The notes: generated from the letters alone by a model not told the origin. Positions 1 to 10,534 are shown, counted from the first letter of the stretch. The stretch is DNA of 25,903 bases from Dunaliella salina (GCA_002284615.2 MU069499.1:160472-186374); one strand, 5' to 3'. Made by a program: numbers and translations.

Positions 1-72
<72 letters not shown>
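1..72. repeat. (CA)n microsatellite
   Basis: Uninterrupted CA dinucleotides from the left edge of the window to position 72; the tract continues beyond the window. Confidence 0.98.
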
Positions 73-73
<1 letters not shown>

Positions 74-1158
74 CCTCAAACACGCACATGCCCCTTTGCC
101 ATTGTCTCTCTCCGATAAATGCCGCCAACTGCTTTCTGGAAGGATTGTAAGAAGAGGAGAAAGGAATGTGTCAGTACTCCCTCAATGTTAAATTGGATTT
201 CAAGCAGGAAAGGTTCAAAGCTTCTTTGTTTTGTCTTGTTCACTCACCTAAGGACACAGGTATGTCCTGTGAGGGCATTTGCTTGTATGCACAGAAAGCG
301 CAAGAAAAATATGGAAGCGCATGGAAAAGAAACGGAAGCATGAGAGGCAAGCTAGGCTACAGAGGCCCTGGACAGGTAACAAACAAGTTTTGACTACACA
401 CTGGATCCTTGGAACCAAGACCTTGATGATATAAACTAATCTGAAATAGCCTTGTTTGCCCTCTCCCAGAACGCCATGATCTGGATCGTGCTCTCAAAAA
501 GTGAAAGATTTTGAAAAGTGGTTACCAAAGGCTCTTATGCATCAAATCTTGTGCAATCGAGTCTAGGTAGTGCAGACCGTTTGGCCCGGCACGACCTGCA
601 CATCCCTGAGCAAGTCTCTAATTGTGTGATATTGCGCAACCTCTCCAAGCCCAACATTCCTGATCAACCTCGACGGAGAGATCCAGCCGCCCTGATGCAA
701 TCCTGCTCACCCCTTGCCCTTCTTACCCTGACAGACACCCCTCTTCATCCTCACATCGGGTAACGTGCAGGATGAGGAGCAGCACAGCACCAACAAAGAC
801 CTGATAGAAGTCAAATACTGTGAAGACACAAGGCCTGGTGCCCAAAAACAGGCCTCACAGCAACAACAACTCCCTGTGCCCACTCTATGCAATTTGCATG
901 CAGACCCACCTCAACCAGGCGTGCCATAGAGAATTGCAGAAATAAATAGAAAAAAAAAATAGAAAACCCTGGTGCCCAGGAAACCCGCCAGATCCACTTC
1001 ATCCACATCAACTTCCCTCCCATCTTCTGTTGAGGGAGACTCGCGGCTCTTTGAACCGATGTGTCTCCCTTTCCTTCATTGATGTAGGGAGAATTTTCTC
1101 TACCTACGTAGTTTTCCCTTTCCGAGCCACACATTCCCTAGGTTACCACCACCCTCAC
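73..1158. other. Stretch without a supported gene
   Basis: Several short open frames exist on both strands but none shows a recognisable domain or a convincing splice structure. If the small minus-strand gene at 1444-1159 is real, its further exons or 3' UTR would lie here. I could not pick a third exon. Confidence 0.4.
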
Positions 1159-1444
1159 CTTCTGGTTGGACTCCAGCTCCTCATAGGCCTTTCCAAAGTT
1201 GCGCTGGGCAATATCCTCCTTCATTTCCTGCATGTGAACGAACAAAGTGAAGCCAGATCAGCCCAGATCTACATCAGCAAGCCCTTCAAGCTGTCGTTTC
1301 GAAACAACAATTCCAGATTCCAGGCTGAAGCAGGCTCATCCTTGCCACAGACTTTCTTGGCATCTGCCCACATGCCTACAGACTATATCTGGCAGCACCT
1401 GAGACAACCCCTACCTGCGTCATGTGGTGGTGCTCCTCAGACAT
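1159..1444 (-). CDS. Possible small two-exon gene, unknown function
   Basis: I do not recognise this gene. Exon 1 would be 1444-1415: an ATG followed by ten codons starting MSEEHHHMTQ, ending CAG before a GTAGGG donor. Exon 2 would be 1227-1159, starting after a pyrimidine-rich stretch ending TTCACATGCAG, with 23 codons including DIAQRNFGKAYEELESNQK, followed by GTGAGG, a good donor. Both junctions are phase 0 and the 187-bp intron is GT-AG. The joined peptide is hydrophilic, rich in Glu and Gln, and looks like the start of a small soluble protein. Without splicing at 1158 the frame stops seven codons later. The model rests only on splice-site quality and frame compatibility, so chance is possible. 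Confidence 0.33.
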
Positions 1445-2159
1445 GTTGCTGGCGGATCTGTGGCGACCAAGAAGAGAGGTGGCTCAGGAAATACGTGTGG
1501 CGATAAGAATTGAACTAATTAATTTTGTCGAGAACGTCACGATCATTCGTCATAAGATTATTCCAATCTGTCGATCATTTGTCATAAGATCGTCACTACT
1601 CCTTCAGCGAATTACATTCTGATTTTCTTGATTTTGTTTTGATTTAAATAATATAAGTCCTGTCGATTTGCCCCTGGTCCACTGGCCTTCCATCGAAAGA
1701 AGTGCCTGCGCAGGCAGTGAGTACACCCCTTTGGAGAGTTTTCCTACAATTGTTTGCCTCTATACAGTAACTTGTACGTAGGAGTTTTTCTGACGGGTTT
1801 TTCATCGCACCCGTATTTATACCTCAGCCTCCTGCCAGTGGGACAGTGAATTCACTGTCTCAGCGGCTGACTGCCAAACAACTGGCGTACAAAACAACGG
1901 ATCCTGCGGAAAAAAAGCAAAGAAAATATAATTAAAGCGTTTTTTTGAAAATTAACCCTCTTTTACCGTTGGTATTCCCTGCTCAAAACTTCCAAAAAAG
2001 GAAAGGAAGAGTCTAAGCCAGCCAATATTCACATGCATCAGTGAACATTCCCTAACTAACGAGCCAGCACTGCCGAGCTCACCAAAGGGCCCTCAGGACC
2101 TACACGAGACACAGCTAGCCTAGGAGAGAGCCACTGGCAGAAACAGTGTTAATAAGGAT
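1445..2159. other. AT-richer stretch without a supported gene
   Basis: No coding signal or repeat family is recognised. The direct words GATCATTCGTCATAAGAT and GATCATTTGTCATAAGAT occur at about 1540-1590, a short local duplication. The sequence leads into the LINE remnant. Confidence 0.4.
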
Positions 2160-2510
2160 TTGGGGGGTTGTCCGCCATCTTCCTGGGCGCCTGGACTCTC
2201 CTTCTCCTGCTGTCCTCCACCGTGCGCCCAGCAAAGCCTCCCCAGCAGTCCCCTGAAAGTGAAGAGCATGTCTGGAGTTGACTCAGACCATGACCAAGAA
2301 AAACTTCAACATGCCCTGCTTGACCCATCCCACAACATGCTCTGCCATATCCTTCACAAGCTGAATCCTATGCATCAAGACGCACTCAATCACCTCAACC
2401 ACCTCGAATTCACTTGTGCCAAACTCCCAAACTGGCTCAATCACCTCTGTGGAAAATCCGCTAGAGCAGCTGTCGAGGACCTTGCAACTGACGTTGTCGA
2501 CCTACTCTAG
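2160..2510 (+). pseudogene. LINE 5' coding remnant, unassigned
   Basis: This open stretch of about 116 codons ends in TAG at 2508-2510. Its second half (from about MSGVDSDHDQEKLQ) has coding-like composition, rich in His, Asn and Leu, resembling the rest of the element. No domain is recognisable. It may be the end of ORF1 or an eroded region ahead of the RT. It lies in the same frame as the next segment (2583-3197), so a single stop codon and a short gap separate them. Confidence 0.4.
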
Positions 2511-2582
2511 GCATGCCATAACACTGCACTTACAATCCGCAGTACCAAAACAAAAACAACAAATAACAGACACTTCCAACCC

Positions 2583-3197
2583 ATGCAATTTATCAAACGC
2601 CGCAGATACCTCTGTCACATGCTAAAACAGTTGCGCTTTTTGTTAAGAAAATGGCCGCTCCTCCATAGCACCCATAGCCTTCAAGAACTCCTCCTGCGCA
2701 ATAAACATAGCCCCAGCCTGCGACAGGCGCTAGAACCATTGTGCAGCTTTCTAAAAAAAGAAAGGCAAAACAAATGCCCCTCCAACTTGCCCCCTCTCAA
2801 TCTAATTAAATCCACCTATCTTGAAATCAAGCAAGAAATTAACAATATAGACATGTCAGACAGTAACAAGTCTCAGCAGAGGGCAGAGAAGGCCAAGCAA
2901 AAAGCCATTGCCAAAGATCCATCCCAGGACAAGCAGCACATTTTCAAAGCCTCCCAGAGTCAGCCCTCCAACCTCTTGGCCCTAGAAGATCAGCGCACCA
3001 AGACAGTCCACACAGAACCCAACAAAATTGCAAACATCACAGAAGACTTCTTCACGAAAAGCATGATGGCTCCCAGTATCAAAACAGGAAAATATGTGCA
3101 CAGTGACTCTCAGGCGAAGCGGGATAATCCATGGTCCAGCAGTCACCTTCATGACTCATTCAAACTCAAAAGCCCATCACCAGAGAGGAAACCATGA
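2583..3197 (+). pseudogene. LINE ORF2 pre-RT linker
   Basis: This segment has the usual layout of the region between endonuclease and RT in LINEs: a basic, Leu-rich stretch (about residues 10-60), a Lys/Gln-rich hydrophilic block, then the pre-RT signature in which the motif IANITEDFFTKSM is followed by a Tyr and an Asn-Pro-Trp, matching the conserved pattern where a helix with paired aromatics precedes the fingers. The frame then shifts by overlap into the RT segment starting at 3194. No endonuclease catalytic motifs are visible. Its role as part of ORF2 is inferred from order and pattern. Confidence 0.6.
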
Positions 3198-3613
3198 CAA
3201 ACTGCAAGCGCAAATGGCTCCATAACTCTATCCTTGATAAGTGTAACTTTTACGGCTGTATCAAGTCCCTAACTCACAACAAATCTCCAGGTCCAGATGG
3301 AATTGTCAATGAGCTCCTTAAAGCCTTGCCTTCACAATTCAAAGACATCCTCCACCAGCTTGTCACTATTATGTGGACCACAGGAATTACTCTTAAATCC
3401 TGGAAAGTTCGCGACACAATTCTTATCTACAAACAAAAGGGACCAGAGACTGATATTTTTTCATACAGGCCAATAGGCCTCACCAATACTCTCTATAAGC
3501 TCTGGACGCGCTTAATAACCAACACACTATATGACTATGCAGAAGAGCACTCCATCCTCAGCGACATGCAAGCTGGATTCCGCAAAAAAAAACAGACACA
3601 ATTCAGCAGCTAG
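3194..3613 (+). pseudogene. LINE reverse transcriptase, finger motifs
   Basis: This is the N-terminal part of a non-LTR reverse transcriptase. Recognisable blocks in order are NKSPGPDGI (near 3281), a Trp-containing stretch ending ILIYKQKGPETD, the motif SYRPIGLTNTLYKLWTRLI, and the LSDMQAGFRKKKQT block that precedes the palm. These match the fingers of LINE RTs. The frame closes with a stop at 3611-3613, and the next RT motif follows in another frame, so at least one frameshift lies here. A run of eight A at about 3586-3593 is a likely slippage site. Confidence 0.85.
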
Positions 3614-3624
3614 AAAATATTATC

Positions 3625-4126
3625 ATGGCCTTGGAAGATGCAAAGACATTCAACCAAGATATCTATGCCCTTATTGTGGACTTCACCTTCGCCTTCAATA
3701 CCACTGACCATGACAAGCTACTCATTATTATGTACGACCTGGGTTTCCCCACAGATGCTATTGGTGTACGGTGGTGGGAGCCTGGTGTGGTCCAAAACAT
3801 TTCAAAACCTCCAGCTTCAAGCCGAGAAACGAGGGCAAGCCCTCTATGCAGATTGGGCACACATCATCTCTGGAAACAAAACCAAGGTTACCTGCATCCT
3901 GCACAGCGAAGAAAGCACACTGCTGCGCAGCAACACAAATATGTCAGATTTTGCCCAACACTTACTTACTGGAAGAATTTTGGTACAGGGCCAACTAGCC
4001 CAATCCATGCGCCCTGATGAACCTTTCCGGTACCTGGGCGTCTTAATAACCATAAACCTCAACTGGTCTCACCAGCTGCAGAGCATGACCCAAAAACTAC
4101 GAGAGTTTTTCATTGTCAGAGTCTGA
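3625..4126 (+). pseudogene. LINE RT palm with internal deletion
   Basis: RT motif A is present as ALIVDFTFAFNTTDHDKL (about 3670-3720). The first catalytic Asp is kept, while the Asp usual later in the motif is Asn. After GFPTDA (about 3755) the sequence jumps to SKTFQNLQLQ, normally found just after the YADD box, and continues through NKTKVT to FRYLGVLITINLNWSHQL (about 4024-4077), the post-palm block. Motif B and motif C are therefore missing. The reading frame changes near the junction (about 3755-3785). The product could not polymerise DNA. Confidence 0.85.
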
Positions 4127-4140
4127 CAATTTGCAGCGGC

Positions 4141-5158
4141 TTGAACAATCATGCTAGCCCAAAACAAACATTAGATATTTTGCGCACTGCTGTCATACCT
4201 AGTATAGCTTATGCCTTCCCTGTCACACCATGCTCGCAGGCAAATTTGGAACACTGGGACACCTCTGTACTCTCTACCATCAAAAAGAAATTTGGACTGT
4301 GGTCAAAAACTTGCACAGCACTCCTTCATGAAGATAAACATAATTTCAGCCTTGGACATACATTTATGACAGTCAAATATTACTTCAGGAACGCTGATGC
4401 TCTCACCACTAGCCTGTCATATGACAAGTCAAGACTTGGCAGAATCACCAACCTGTTATTAAGCTGCCAAACTGCTTACCTACAAAACATAGCCAGTGGC
4501 CTGCAAGGTCCCCTTTGCCAAACTCCCAAATTTCCCAATGAAATGCTTAAATACAACCTACGACCACGACAATGCATCAGCATACATGCAAGCGGCCTGA
4601 AACTCACTTATCAAGGCCAACTTCCCTTCACTGATACTTTTCAACCTATAGCAAATCCTATGGACACCAAAAACCCGAGAACTCCCAATACTGATCAAGT
4701 GCATCGTACATCCTCTCATGGGAGCTGGCATTTCTAACCTCTTTTCTATCTTTTCTAATGAGCACACACATGTCTTAAATGCCAAACCTCTGAATTCTTA
4801 CCATCACACCATCAAGAAGAAGCAGACTATCGCTCTCAACAGGCTTGCGTCTCTTGCAAACTGCAATAATCTCAGCCAATCCACTATTGACCGCGCTTTT
4901 ACTAACACTGATGCCGACCCCAACAAAGCTCCAGAACTCAGACAAATAAATCGCAACTCTTTACACCTACTCACCCAGCATACACCCTTAGGTTGGTCCT
5001 GGAGCTCCCAACAAAATTTACCTGCTCCATCCACTCAAGACAGTCACAGCAACAAGCGACGGAGTACAGCCTTGCAAAGCCCTCATCAAATACAAAGAAA
5101 CCCAGATCAAAAAAAAGCGTATACGCAGCTCCACAAGAATCCTAACCTGCCCCAATGA
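4141..5158 (+). pseudogene. LINE ORF2 thumb and connector remnant
   Basis: Two open segments, 4141-4737 and 4718-5158, lie in different frames and follow the RT. The first carries ILRTAVIPSIAYAFPV, the usual post-RT helix that in LINEs precedes the thumb, followed by a Trp and KKKFGLW. The rest is a long connector without a recognisable domain, Asn/Gln/His-rich like the rest of the element. The overlap of 20 bp between the two frames indicates another frameshift near 4720-4737. Confidence 0.65.
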
Positions 5159-5183
5159 AGTCACAGGGGTCAGTTCACCCACA

Positions 5184-6319
5184 ATGCACACAAACTCCAT
5201 TAATGCTAAAAACTTGAGAGACTATAAAAAGAGGCATGCTCAGTTCCAGGGTCCTTCTGCCATATACACCGTCTTTAAATACGAATTTCAAATCCAAGCC
5301 ATCATTAACTGGCAAATGCTAAGCAGGAAAAGAAAAAGTACCTCATCCGCACACTCGCAATCACAATACCTCATTCGTTGGGAGCCAATGATAATTGAAA
5401 GGTGGGCTCTGCCAATCCTTCGCAAAACAGGCCTCACAGTAGCTCACCTTGAAACCTTCCCCGGAAGCCAAATAGAAGATGATACCTGCCAGATCTGCTG
5501 GACTCCCACCAGCATGGAACATGAAGAACATAACTTCATTGACATGCCTCAATGTGACACATGCCAGCGCACATATCACTGGAAATGCCTACTCCACCAC
5601 AACCTCTGCACCCCATCACAGTGCATCCAGGCAGACCAAATGTCCACTTGGGAATGCCCTTCTTACGCTTACCTGACTAATCCTCAAAAAAGACAGCGTA
5701 CCAAGACAGCAGAAGAAACAGAAAGAGTCAAAGTCACCTGGCAGCCCACTTGGGAACCAACTTCTATGCTCCTTGAACATCCAGATTTCAAGGAGCATGC
5801 CCACAGGTTCGAGCAATCTCATACAGACAACTTTTCTCCTCCACAACAACACCCACCACCTGCTGACGACACTGTAGGCAACCTTTCTCGTCAAGGTTTT
5901 GAGGGAGCCACACAGCCTCCAAACAGGCACTGGCTCACAACCCAGGGCCACCCCATGCGCAACAAGGCACACTTTGACCTCGGGATTAATAATCCCCAGG
6001 CAGACACCATAACAACAAATAAATGTGGAATTTGGCTGAGAAATGTAGATCTCATGGTACCAAGATCCAACAAGGATCCTGATGAACAACCAAAAATCCC
6101 TCTTGCATTCATCACTCAAGCTGCATGCATGTATGACACCAAGGGAAGTGCGCAGGCATTATCACCCCTCACCGTCTTCAAATTCTGCTTCAAGCATACA
6201 GTGCGGCCGAGCAAGCTGGCCTACACACTTCAATTCAGCCCCCTGTTCAAAATGAAGCAACAGAAATTATGGGTCTTCTACACAGGTACACTTCCCATCT
6301 TGGAAAAAAAACCAACAAA
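5184..6319 (+). pseudogene. LINE C-terminal extension: PHD-type zinc finger
   Basis: Counting residues from the ATG at 5184, a C4HC3-type finger is visible: Cys102-x2-Cys105, Cys124-x2-Cys127, His132-x2-Cys135, then Trp156 and Cys158. The last zinc ligand is replaced by Tyr161. A chromodomain-like patch follows (VKVTWQPTWEPTSMLLEHP, about residues 182-200), and a similar YLIRWEP element lies before the finger at about 62-68. PHD and chromo modules in mobile elements are generally thought to bind histone tails and bias integration; that role is inferred here. From about 6158 a better coding signal appears in another frame (HRLQILLQAYSAAEQAGL), so this frame probably stops being the true one before its end. 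Confidence 0.6.
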
Positions 6320-6322
6320 TAA

Positions 6323-6805
6323 AAGAATCCAATTCTTTGCATTCTTACAGCTCTCACGCACTGTGCGCTCGTTACCCAAGAAAAACTTGCGAGCCCCCTT
6401 GATTATGACACGCGCTTCAAAGCATACTGGAGCCCTTTTACTCGAGACAGAGTTTTTGGGGCCAACATTGATATGTTTGGAACCAAGCCTACAGGGTTCT
6501 CCTTTTGCCACCCTGACTATGATGATGAATTCATCTACTACCTTGCCATGCATGCCCTGGCCTGCACAGTATATGTTGCTATGCATCCCACTCACTGTGG
6601 AGTTGGTACACCTCAGGAGTATGTCATCAATGTTGTCTTCTCCATCACAGAGTGGGCATCTTACAGAAGGGGAAGAGAAGTTGAATTTGAGGGCATGTTT
6701 TTGTGTCTAAAGTGTATCTGTTCCGTGCTTAATCACATTAGTTTGCTGTTTAAGGGTAATGTCAGAATTTTTCCGAAGGAGTTACTGATTTCCTTGCCAT
6801 CAAGT
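6323..6805 (+). pseudogene. LINE C-terminal block, possible MTase-like fold
   Basis: The open segment after the TAA at 6320 begins soon with ASPLDYDTRFKAYWSP, then RDRVFGANIDMF, then GFSFCHPDYDDEF and a hydrophobic helix. The arrangement of an acidic Tyr-Trp-Ser-Pro stretch, an Asp-x-Phe and a Phe-Cys-His-Pro-Asp-Tyr block recalls the layout of phage-type adenine methyltransferases, where a Cys/Trp-x-NPPY box follows similar elements. Here the box reads HPDY rather than NPPY, so any enzymatic role is doubtful. Composition and position make it the tail of the LINE product. After about 6600 the sequence loses coding character. Confidence 0.45.
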
Positions 6806-6829
6806 TGACAATTTAGTTTGTGAGCTTGG

Positions 6830-7116
6830 ATGTTGACCGTGGTGGTTGGGGGAGCAGGTTGAGGGGCAAAGTTGCACCTCTGCCATTTATTGTAATCGTA
6901 GCCAGAGGTAGCAGCAAAACCAAGCTTATGCTTTTTGTGCATGTGTTCTTTCAGTTTGTCATTCAGGTTAGTCAGATGATGGTTTTGGAACTTCCTGCTC
7001 TGAAAGCGTGGGAGCGATGCATGCCAGCATTTTGTGCGTGACAGGTCTTCAATGAGAGCCAGTGGAATGGGTCTTCGGCATCTGGAAGTACAATGTCTGT
7101 AAGGGCTGCCACACAA
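6830..7116 (-). pseudogene. TE-like coding remnant, convergent to the LINE
   Basis: The minus-strand frame reads IPLALIEDLSRTKCWHASL, then FQNHHLTNLNDKLKEHMHKK, then HKLGFAATSGYDYNKWQ and a Pro/Gln-rich stretch. Its composition (Asn, His, Lys and Gln rich, few Gly/Ala) is like that of the LINE and unlike the mTERF exons, so it probably derives from a second retroelement in the opposite orientation. No domain is recognised. The frame stays open to about 6733, but the last part overlaps the LINE tail region. It could also be chance. Confidence 0.3.
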
Positions 7117-8580
7117 GCGCAGGTGTCAGCTCCTTACGAGCTTCGTGCCCGCAAGGCAGCGCAGTATTCCTTCCCACCGCCACCATCTCCCAATCCTCCT
7201 CCTTTACCCCACCCTCCCCCATTCCCTCCCCCACCAGCCTGGTACATGTGACGGCCCGTACTTCTTCGGGGTGCATCGATTGGGAAAGTCTGGCACTGTG
7301 AATATCGTGAAGGACCCTTGCTCGCATCAAGACACCACTGCGCGATCAGGACATAAAGATGTTGCCATCCATGTTGAAGCACATTGTTGCAAAATGTGTT
7401 TATGCTTAATTTAACCCCAACCATTGCCACAGTGAATGTTTTGGACCTCATAATCCTCTCCCTAAGATCAGGGCCTAACATGGCGTTCGTGGTTTTCACT
7501 CATTCATTCTTTCGTTGCCTATTATGCCATGTTTCTTTTTTACATGTCTGCTTTATACCTGTGTCCTTTTCCCCTGCAGGGCAGCTGCTTGTGTGTTAAA
7601 CTATCTTGCCTGCGTTCACTTGGTTTTCTAGGGAAAGCTGAGCAGCCAGACTTCATGGCTGAAGGCTGAACCTACCTTTTAACCTTTCATGGCAGTGACA
7701 GTGGCAGTGGCAGTGGCAGTGGCAGTGAGGGCTTTGACTTTGTAGAAATGAAAAGGGTGTGAAGAATGCTGTGACATGGTTGCTACACTTCACAGGTATT
7801 GGTTTCTATTAGTTGCACATGGCGTTCGCTCACATTTAGTTCATGGGGTTGCCTCACGTTGCTAGTTCTGGTGGTCCCTCGTGTGGAGGTGTGCGAAGTG
7901 TGATGTGAATGTGCAGGAGAAATACTGTTAGAAGTAAATTCGGCATTAGAAGGGTTAATCAAAATAGCATCTGGTCGACTTGAGTCTTGTCCTCACTTGA
8001 AGGTTATGAGGGAAGAGGTTAATGTGCACGTTAATGGCAGAGCTTAGTGTGCACACTAATGTGCTCTCCGTTTCTGAGACTCTCTGGTATAATCCCCGTT
8101 CTGGTGCTGGTACATACTTGACCTGAGTGCAATGAAGAATTGCTGTAGTTGTGCCACACAAACAACCGACACATTTTGTTACTGTGCTACAAAACTGACA
8201 TGCACTTTGCCATTTGTTCAGCTAAATTTGCCTACTGAACACGCAGCCTTGCAGTCATACGTTTTTGACTGATGGCTTATTTCGTAACCCTCTGTAACCC
8301 CCTGAAGATCACAAGGGAAGAGGTAAGCAGGTTTAGTTCTGTTTGAGGCAGTAGGAGGTCGTGCAAGTTTGAAATTGCTTCTGATGTCCGTATATACCAG
8401 GCCCGCTCCCATTGGGCTTTTGTTGAGTGCTTCTGTAATCATTTTGCCTGCAATGTTATGGCACCAGTCTTCATGTTGGAGATGATATGGTTCTGGCAAA
8501 CTGAGGTTATGTGGAGTGCGCTGTCCAAGTGTTGACAGCCTGAGAGGGGGCAAGATGGATCAGTTGACCTCTAAAAACAG
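7117..8580. other. Stretch without a supported gene
   Basis: No coding block is convincing here. A polypyrimidine run of C and T lies at about 7180-7235. The plus frame at 7062-7301 begins with a Cys-x2-Cys (NVCKGCH) but shows no family match by eye. The (GGCAGT)n tract is annotated separately. Part of this may be 3' UTR or flanking TE sequence. Confidence 0.4.
7691..7728. repeat. (GGCAGT)n hexanucleotide repeat
   Basis: About six units of GGCAGT or GACAGT in tandem. Confidence 0.9.
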
Positions 8581-8590
8581 ACTGCACGTT

Positions 8591-8780
8591 TTTGATTATT
8601 GAGGGTGCCTGTGTGATACTGCAGGATGGTGGTTGATTATCGAGGATTTGGTGGTGATTGATTATTGAGGTGCCTGTGTGATACTGCAGGATGGTGGTTG
8701 ATTATTGAGGAATTGGTGGTGATTATTGAGGATTTGGTGGTGATTGATTATTGAGGTGCCTGTGTGATACTGCAGGATAT
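8591..8780. repeat. Minisatellite with TGATTATTGAGG units
   Basis: A composite unit (TGATTATTGAGG, then TGCCTGTGTGATACTGCAGG, then a GGTGGT block) recurs about two and a half times, with shorter internal duplications of GATTATTGAGGATTTGGTGG. The TGCCTGTGTGATACTGCAGG word starts at about 8604, 8671 and 8757. Confidence 0.85.
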
Positions 8781-8789
8781 GGTACGCTT

Positions 8790-9270
8790 CATGGGTGTGG
8801 ACATACAAGGCGTGTTCCTGAAAGCAATGCTGGTTTTTAATCTACATGCTGATTTATGAAATCATCACAGCTTTTTGAGTTTTCACAATGTCAAGAAACA
8901 TCTTCGCAGCTTGTCCAGCAAACGGAAGTTCTCGTTATTTGAGTAGGAAATTATGGGCATAGCAGATGCCATGAAGAAGACCAGTGGAGCAAGCTGATCA
9001 TCTCATTCATAACTTTTCTCTCAATAAGAATCCAGCTCAAAAGGTACAATGCCCAAAACTAAAGCAAGAGTCTCATTTCCCTTCTAGTGTAAAAGGAAAA
9101 CGATGCAGGCAATGAGAACTGTCCACATCAATTTGGGAAAGGGGGGTCACATTGGTTCTGAGGCTGGATGACCACCCAACCACACAATTAAGATCGAGGG
9201 AAGCATGGCAGGCAGAGAAAGAAGACAGGTGCAGCAACAAGAAAGAGGGCAAGGTTACGGCTGAAAGGCC
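8790..9270. other. Probable 3' UTR/flank of the mTERF-like gene
   Basis: No coding signal is seen. The segment lies immediately downstream of the minus-strand stop codon at 9273-9271, so it probably includes the 3' UTR of that gene. I could not identify a poly(A) signal with confidence. Confidence 0.3.
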
Positions 9271-9458
9271 CTACTCGAATTTCTGACGCCTCTTCTTAGT
9301 GCCAATGTCTGCCAGGGAGCCCACAGTTTGCTGCCTCAACATTGGCGGCATACCCTCTGCATCCACCAGCACCTGCACACATTTAAAAACGTAGTACCTT
9401 GTGTTTGGCACCAGCACCACAGAGTCACGGCACGTAAGGTAAGGTTGCGTCACTAAAC
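9271..9458 (-). CDS. Terminal exon of mTERF-domain gene (Eterm)
   Basis: The frame ends in TAG (9273-9271). Residues VVLVPNTRYYVF followed by KCVQVLVDAEGMPP and the ending KKRRQKFE resemble the C-terminal tail of mTERF proteins, where a Pro-Arg/aromatic motif precedes the last helix and a short basic/Phe end. Two acceptors are possible: GTGTAGGCAG before 9458 (188 nt, entering in phase 1), or AAATGTGTGCAG before 9378, which would start phase 0 with Val, like the other exons of this gene. Assignment to the upstream exons is inferred from strand, order and tail pattern. About 2.25 kb separates it from E6. Confidence 0.5.
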
Positions 9459-10020
9459 CTGCCTACACGGGCAGCTGAGCAGCAACACAGAGGCCTGTAA
9501 CCAGACCAGTGCTATGGGAAACAATAGAAAACTGGCAAGCAAGGGAAGCGTCATGCTGAAACGTCGGGGAAGCGGACCTTTCCTCAAATGGGGAACATTT
9601 TATGGGGATGACAAGTTCGGGGGTGGCACAGAAATACAGTGGCCATGAGAGGTTGGGAAACACTGTTCGTGATGTTCGTGACGGTGCTGACTGCTGGGTC
9701 TTTCCTTGATGCACGCTGGCTGTGTTCAGCACAGACTTCCATTTTTACTTGTACTTTTTGGGGGTAGCATAGAGATACAGAGCCTGGGGTAACAGCAGTC
9801 CTGTCCTGCAGCACACCTGGGCTGCTTGGTACATGCAAAGAAAAAAGGAAAAACTACGCGGTCAGGGAAACTCTCCAGCAATATCAATTCAGGAAAAGGA
9901 GACACACTGGCTCAAGAGAGCCATAACTCTCTTCACCACAAATCCAAGGATGGGATAAGCTATTGGGTACATGTATGCTGTAAGCGCTGCTGAGTGCATG
10001 ACATGAAAGCTACTGTGTGC
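9459..10020. other. Probable intron; possible extra exon at 9816-9770
   Basis: On the minus strand a strong acceptor (CCTTTTTTCTTTGCATG tract, then GCAGCCCAG) precedes a phase-0 block starting with Val at 9816: VCCRTGLLLPQALYLYATP, followed by KKYK and a TAA, with weak donors just before it. It would fit the pattern of the gene's other exons but lacks a recognisable mTERF motif. Confidence 0.25.
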
Positions 10021-10105
10021 AAGTCCTGTATGTCCTGCATGTCCTGTATGCCCTGCATGTCCTGTATGCCCTGCATGTCCTGTATGTTCTGCATGTCCTG
10101 CATGC
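10021..10105. repeat. Minisatellite of 9-bp TG(T/C)ATGTCC-type units
   Basis: TGTATGTCC/TGCATGTCC/TGTATGCCC alternate in tandem, giving an 18-bp dimer period. Any translation (alternating Cys-Met peptides) is an artefact of the repeat. Confidence 0.9.
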
Positions 10106-10534
10106 AAGGTGCTGAGTCTAAGCTGCAAGCTGCTGAGTGCATGCCATGCAAGGTGTGCCTCAGTCCCTCACATTCCCTGGAGACAGCTAGCAGCAGCCCT
10201 GCACAAATTAGCTCATGCATCCACACACTGGGGCAAGCTACAAGACCCTGATCCTCATTGCGAAGTAAACATCCGCCCCTATACGTCTCAACGATGCGGA
10301 CCAGACAGCTCATAGGACAAACAAAAAAAGGAGATACACTACAAGAAGCAAAAAGTTCCTGGTCTTGAGATAGGAGGTGTTACAAGCTGGAACAAAGGAG
10401 GGACGCTTCTCCTTACCTGCACTTATTGATTTGGTCTCAAAATAACAATTACTATTAGGGTGTGCTGTTGCTCAAAAAACTGTAGGAGCATGGCATGAAG
10501 ATTGGCACCTCCAAACGATATTTTCAACCCACCT
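10106..10534. other. Intronic stretch, nothing recognised
   Basis: Short local repeats of AGCTGC/TGCTGAGT occur at the left end. No supported gene or element on either strand. Confidence 0.4.

Larger units (their letters stand above)
2160..6805 (+). mobile_element. Degenerate non-LTR retrotransposon (LINE)
   Basis: A plus-strand series of open segments in changing frames together reads as a LINE ORF2: a linker before the reverse transcriptase, RT finger and palm motifs, a post-palm segment, and a long C-terminal extension with a PHD-type zinc finger. In-frame stops, frame changes and an internal deletion show it is dead. No AP-type endonuclease domain is recognisable upstream, so the copy is either 5'-truncated or the domain has decayed. 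I could not find target-site duplications or a clear 3' tail, so the outer limits are approximate. The clade (L1-like or other) cannot be decided by eye. Confidence 0.8.

Noticed and set aside
7134..7499. Minus-strand ORF with Gly-rich tail
   Set aside because: The Gly-rich part is a C/T run read on the opposite strand; no domain or splice support and no frame continuity with the neighbouring TE-like frame.
9994..10251. Cys-rich CMSCMPC protein on the plus strand
   Set aside because: It is the translation of a 9-bp minisatellite with no start context, domain or splice sites.
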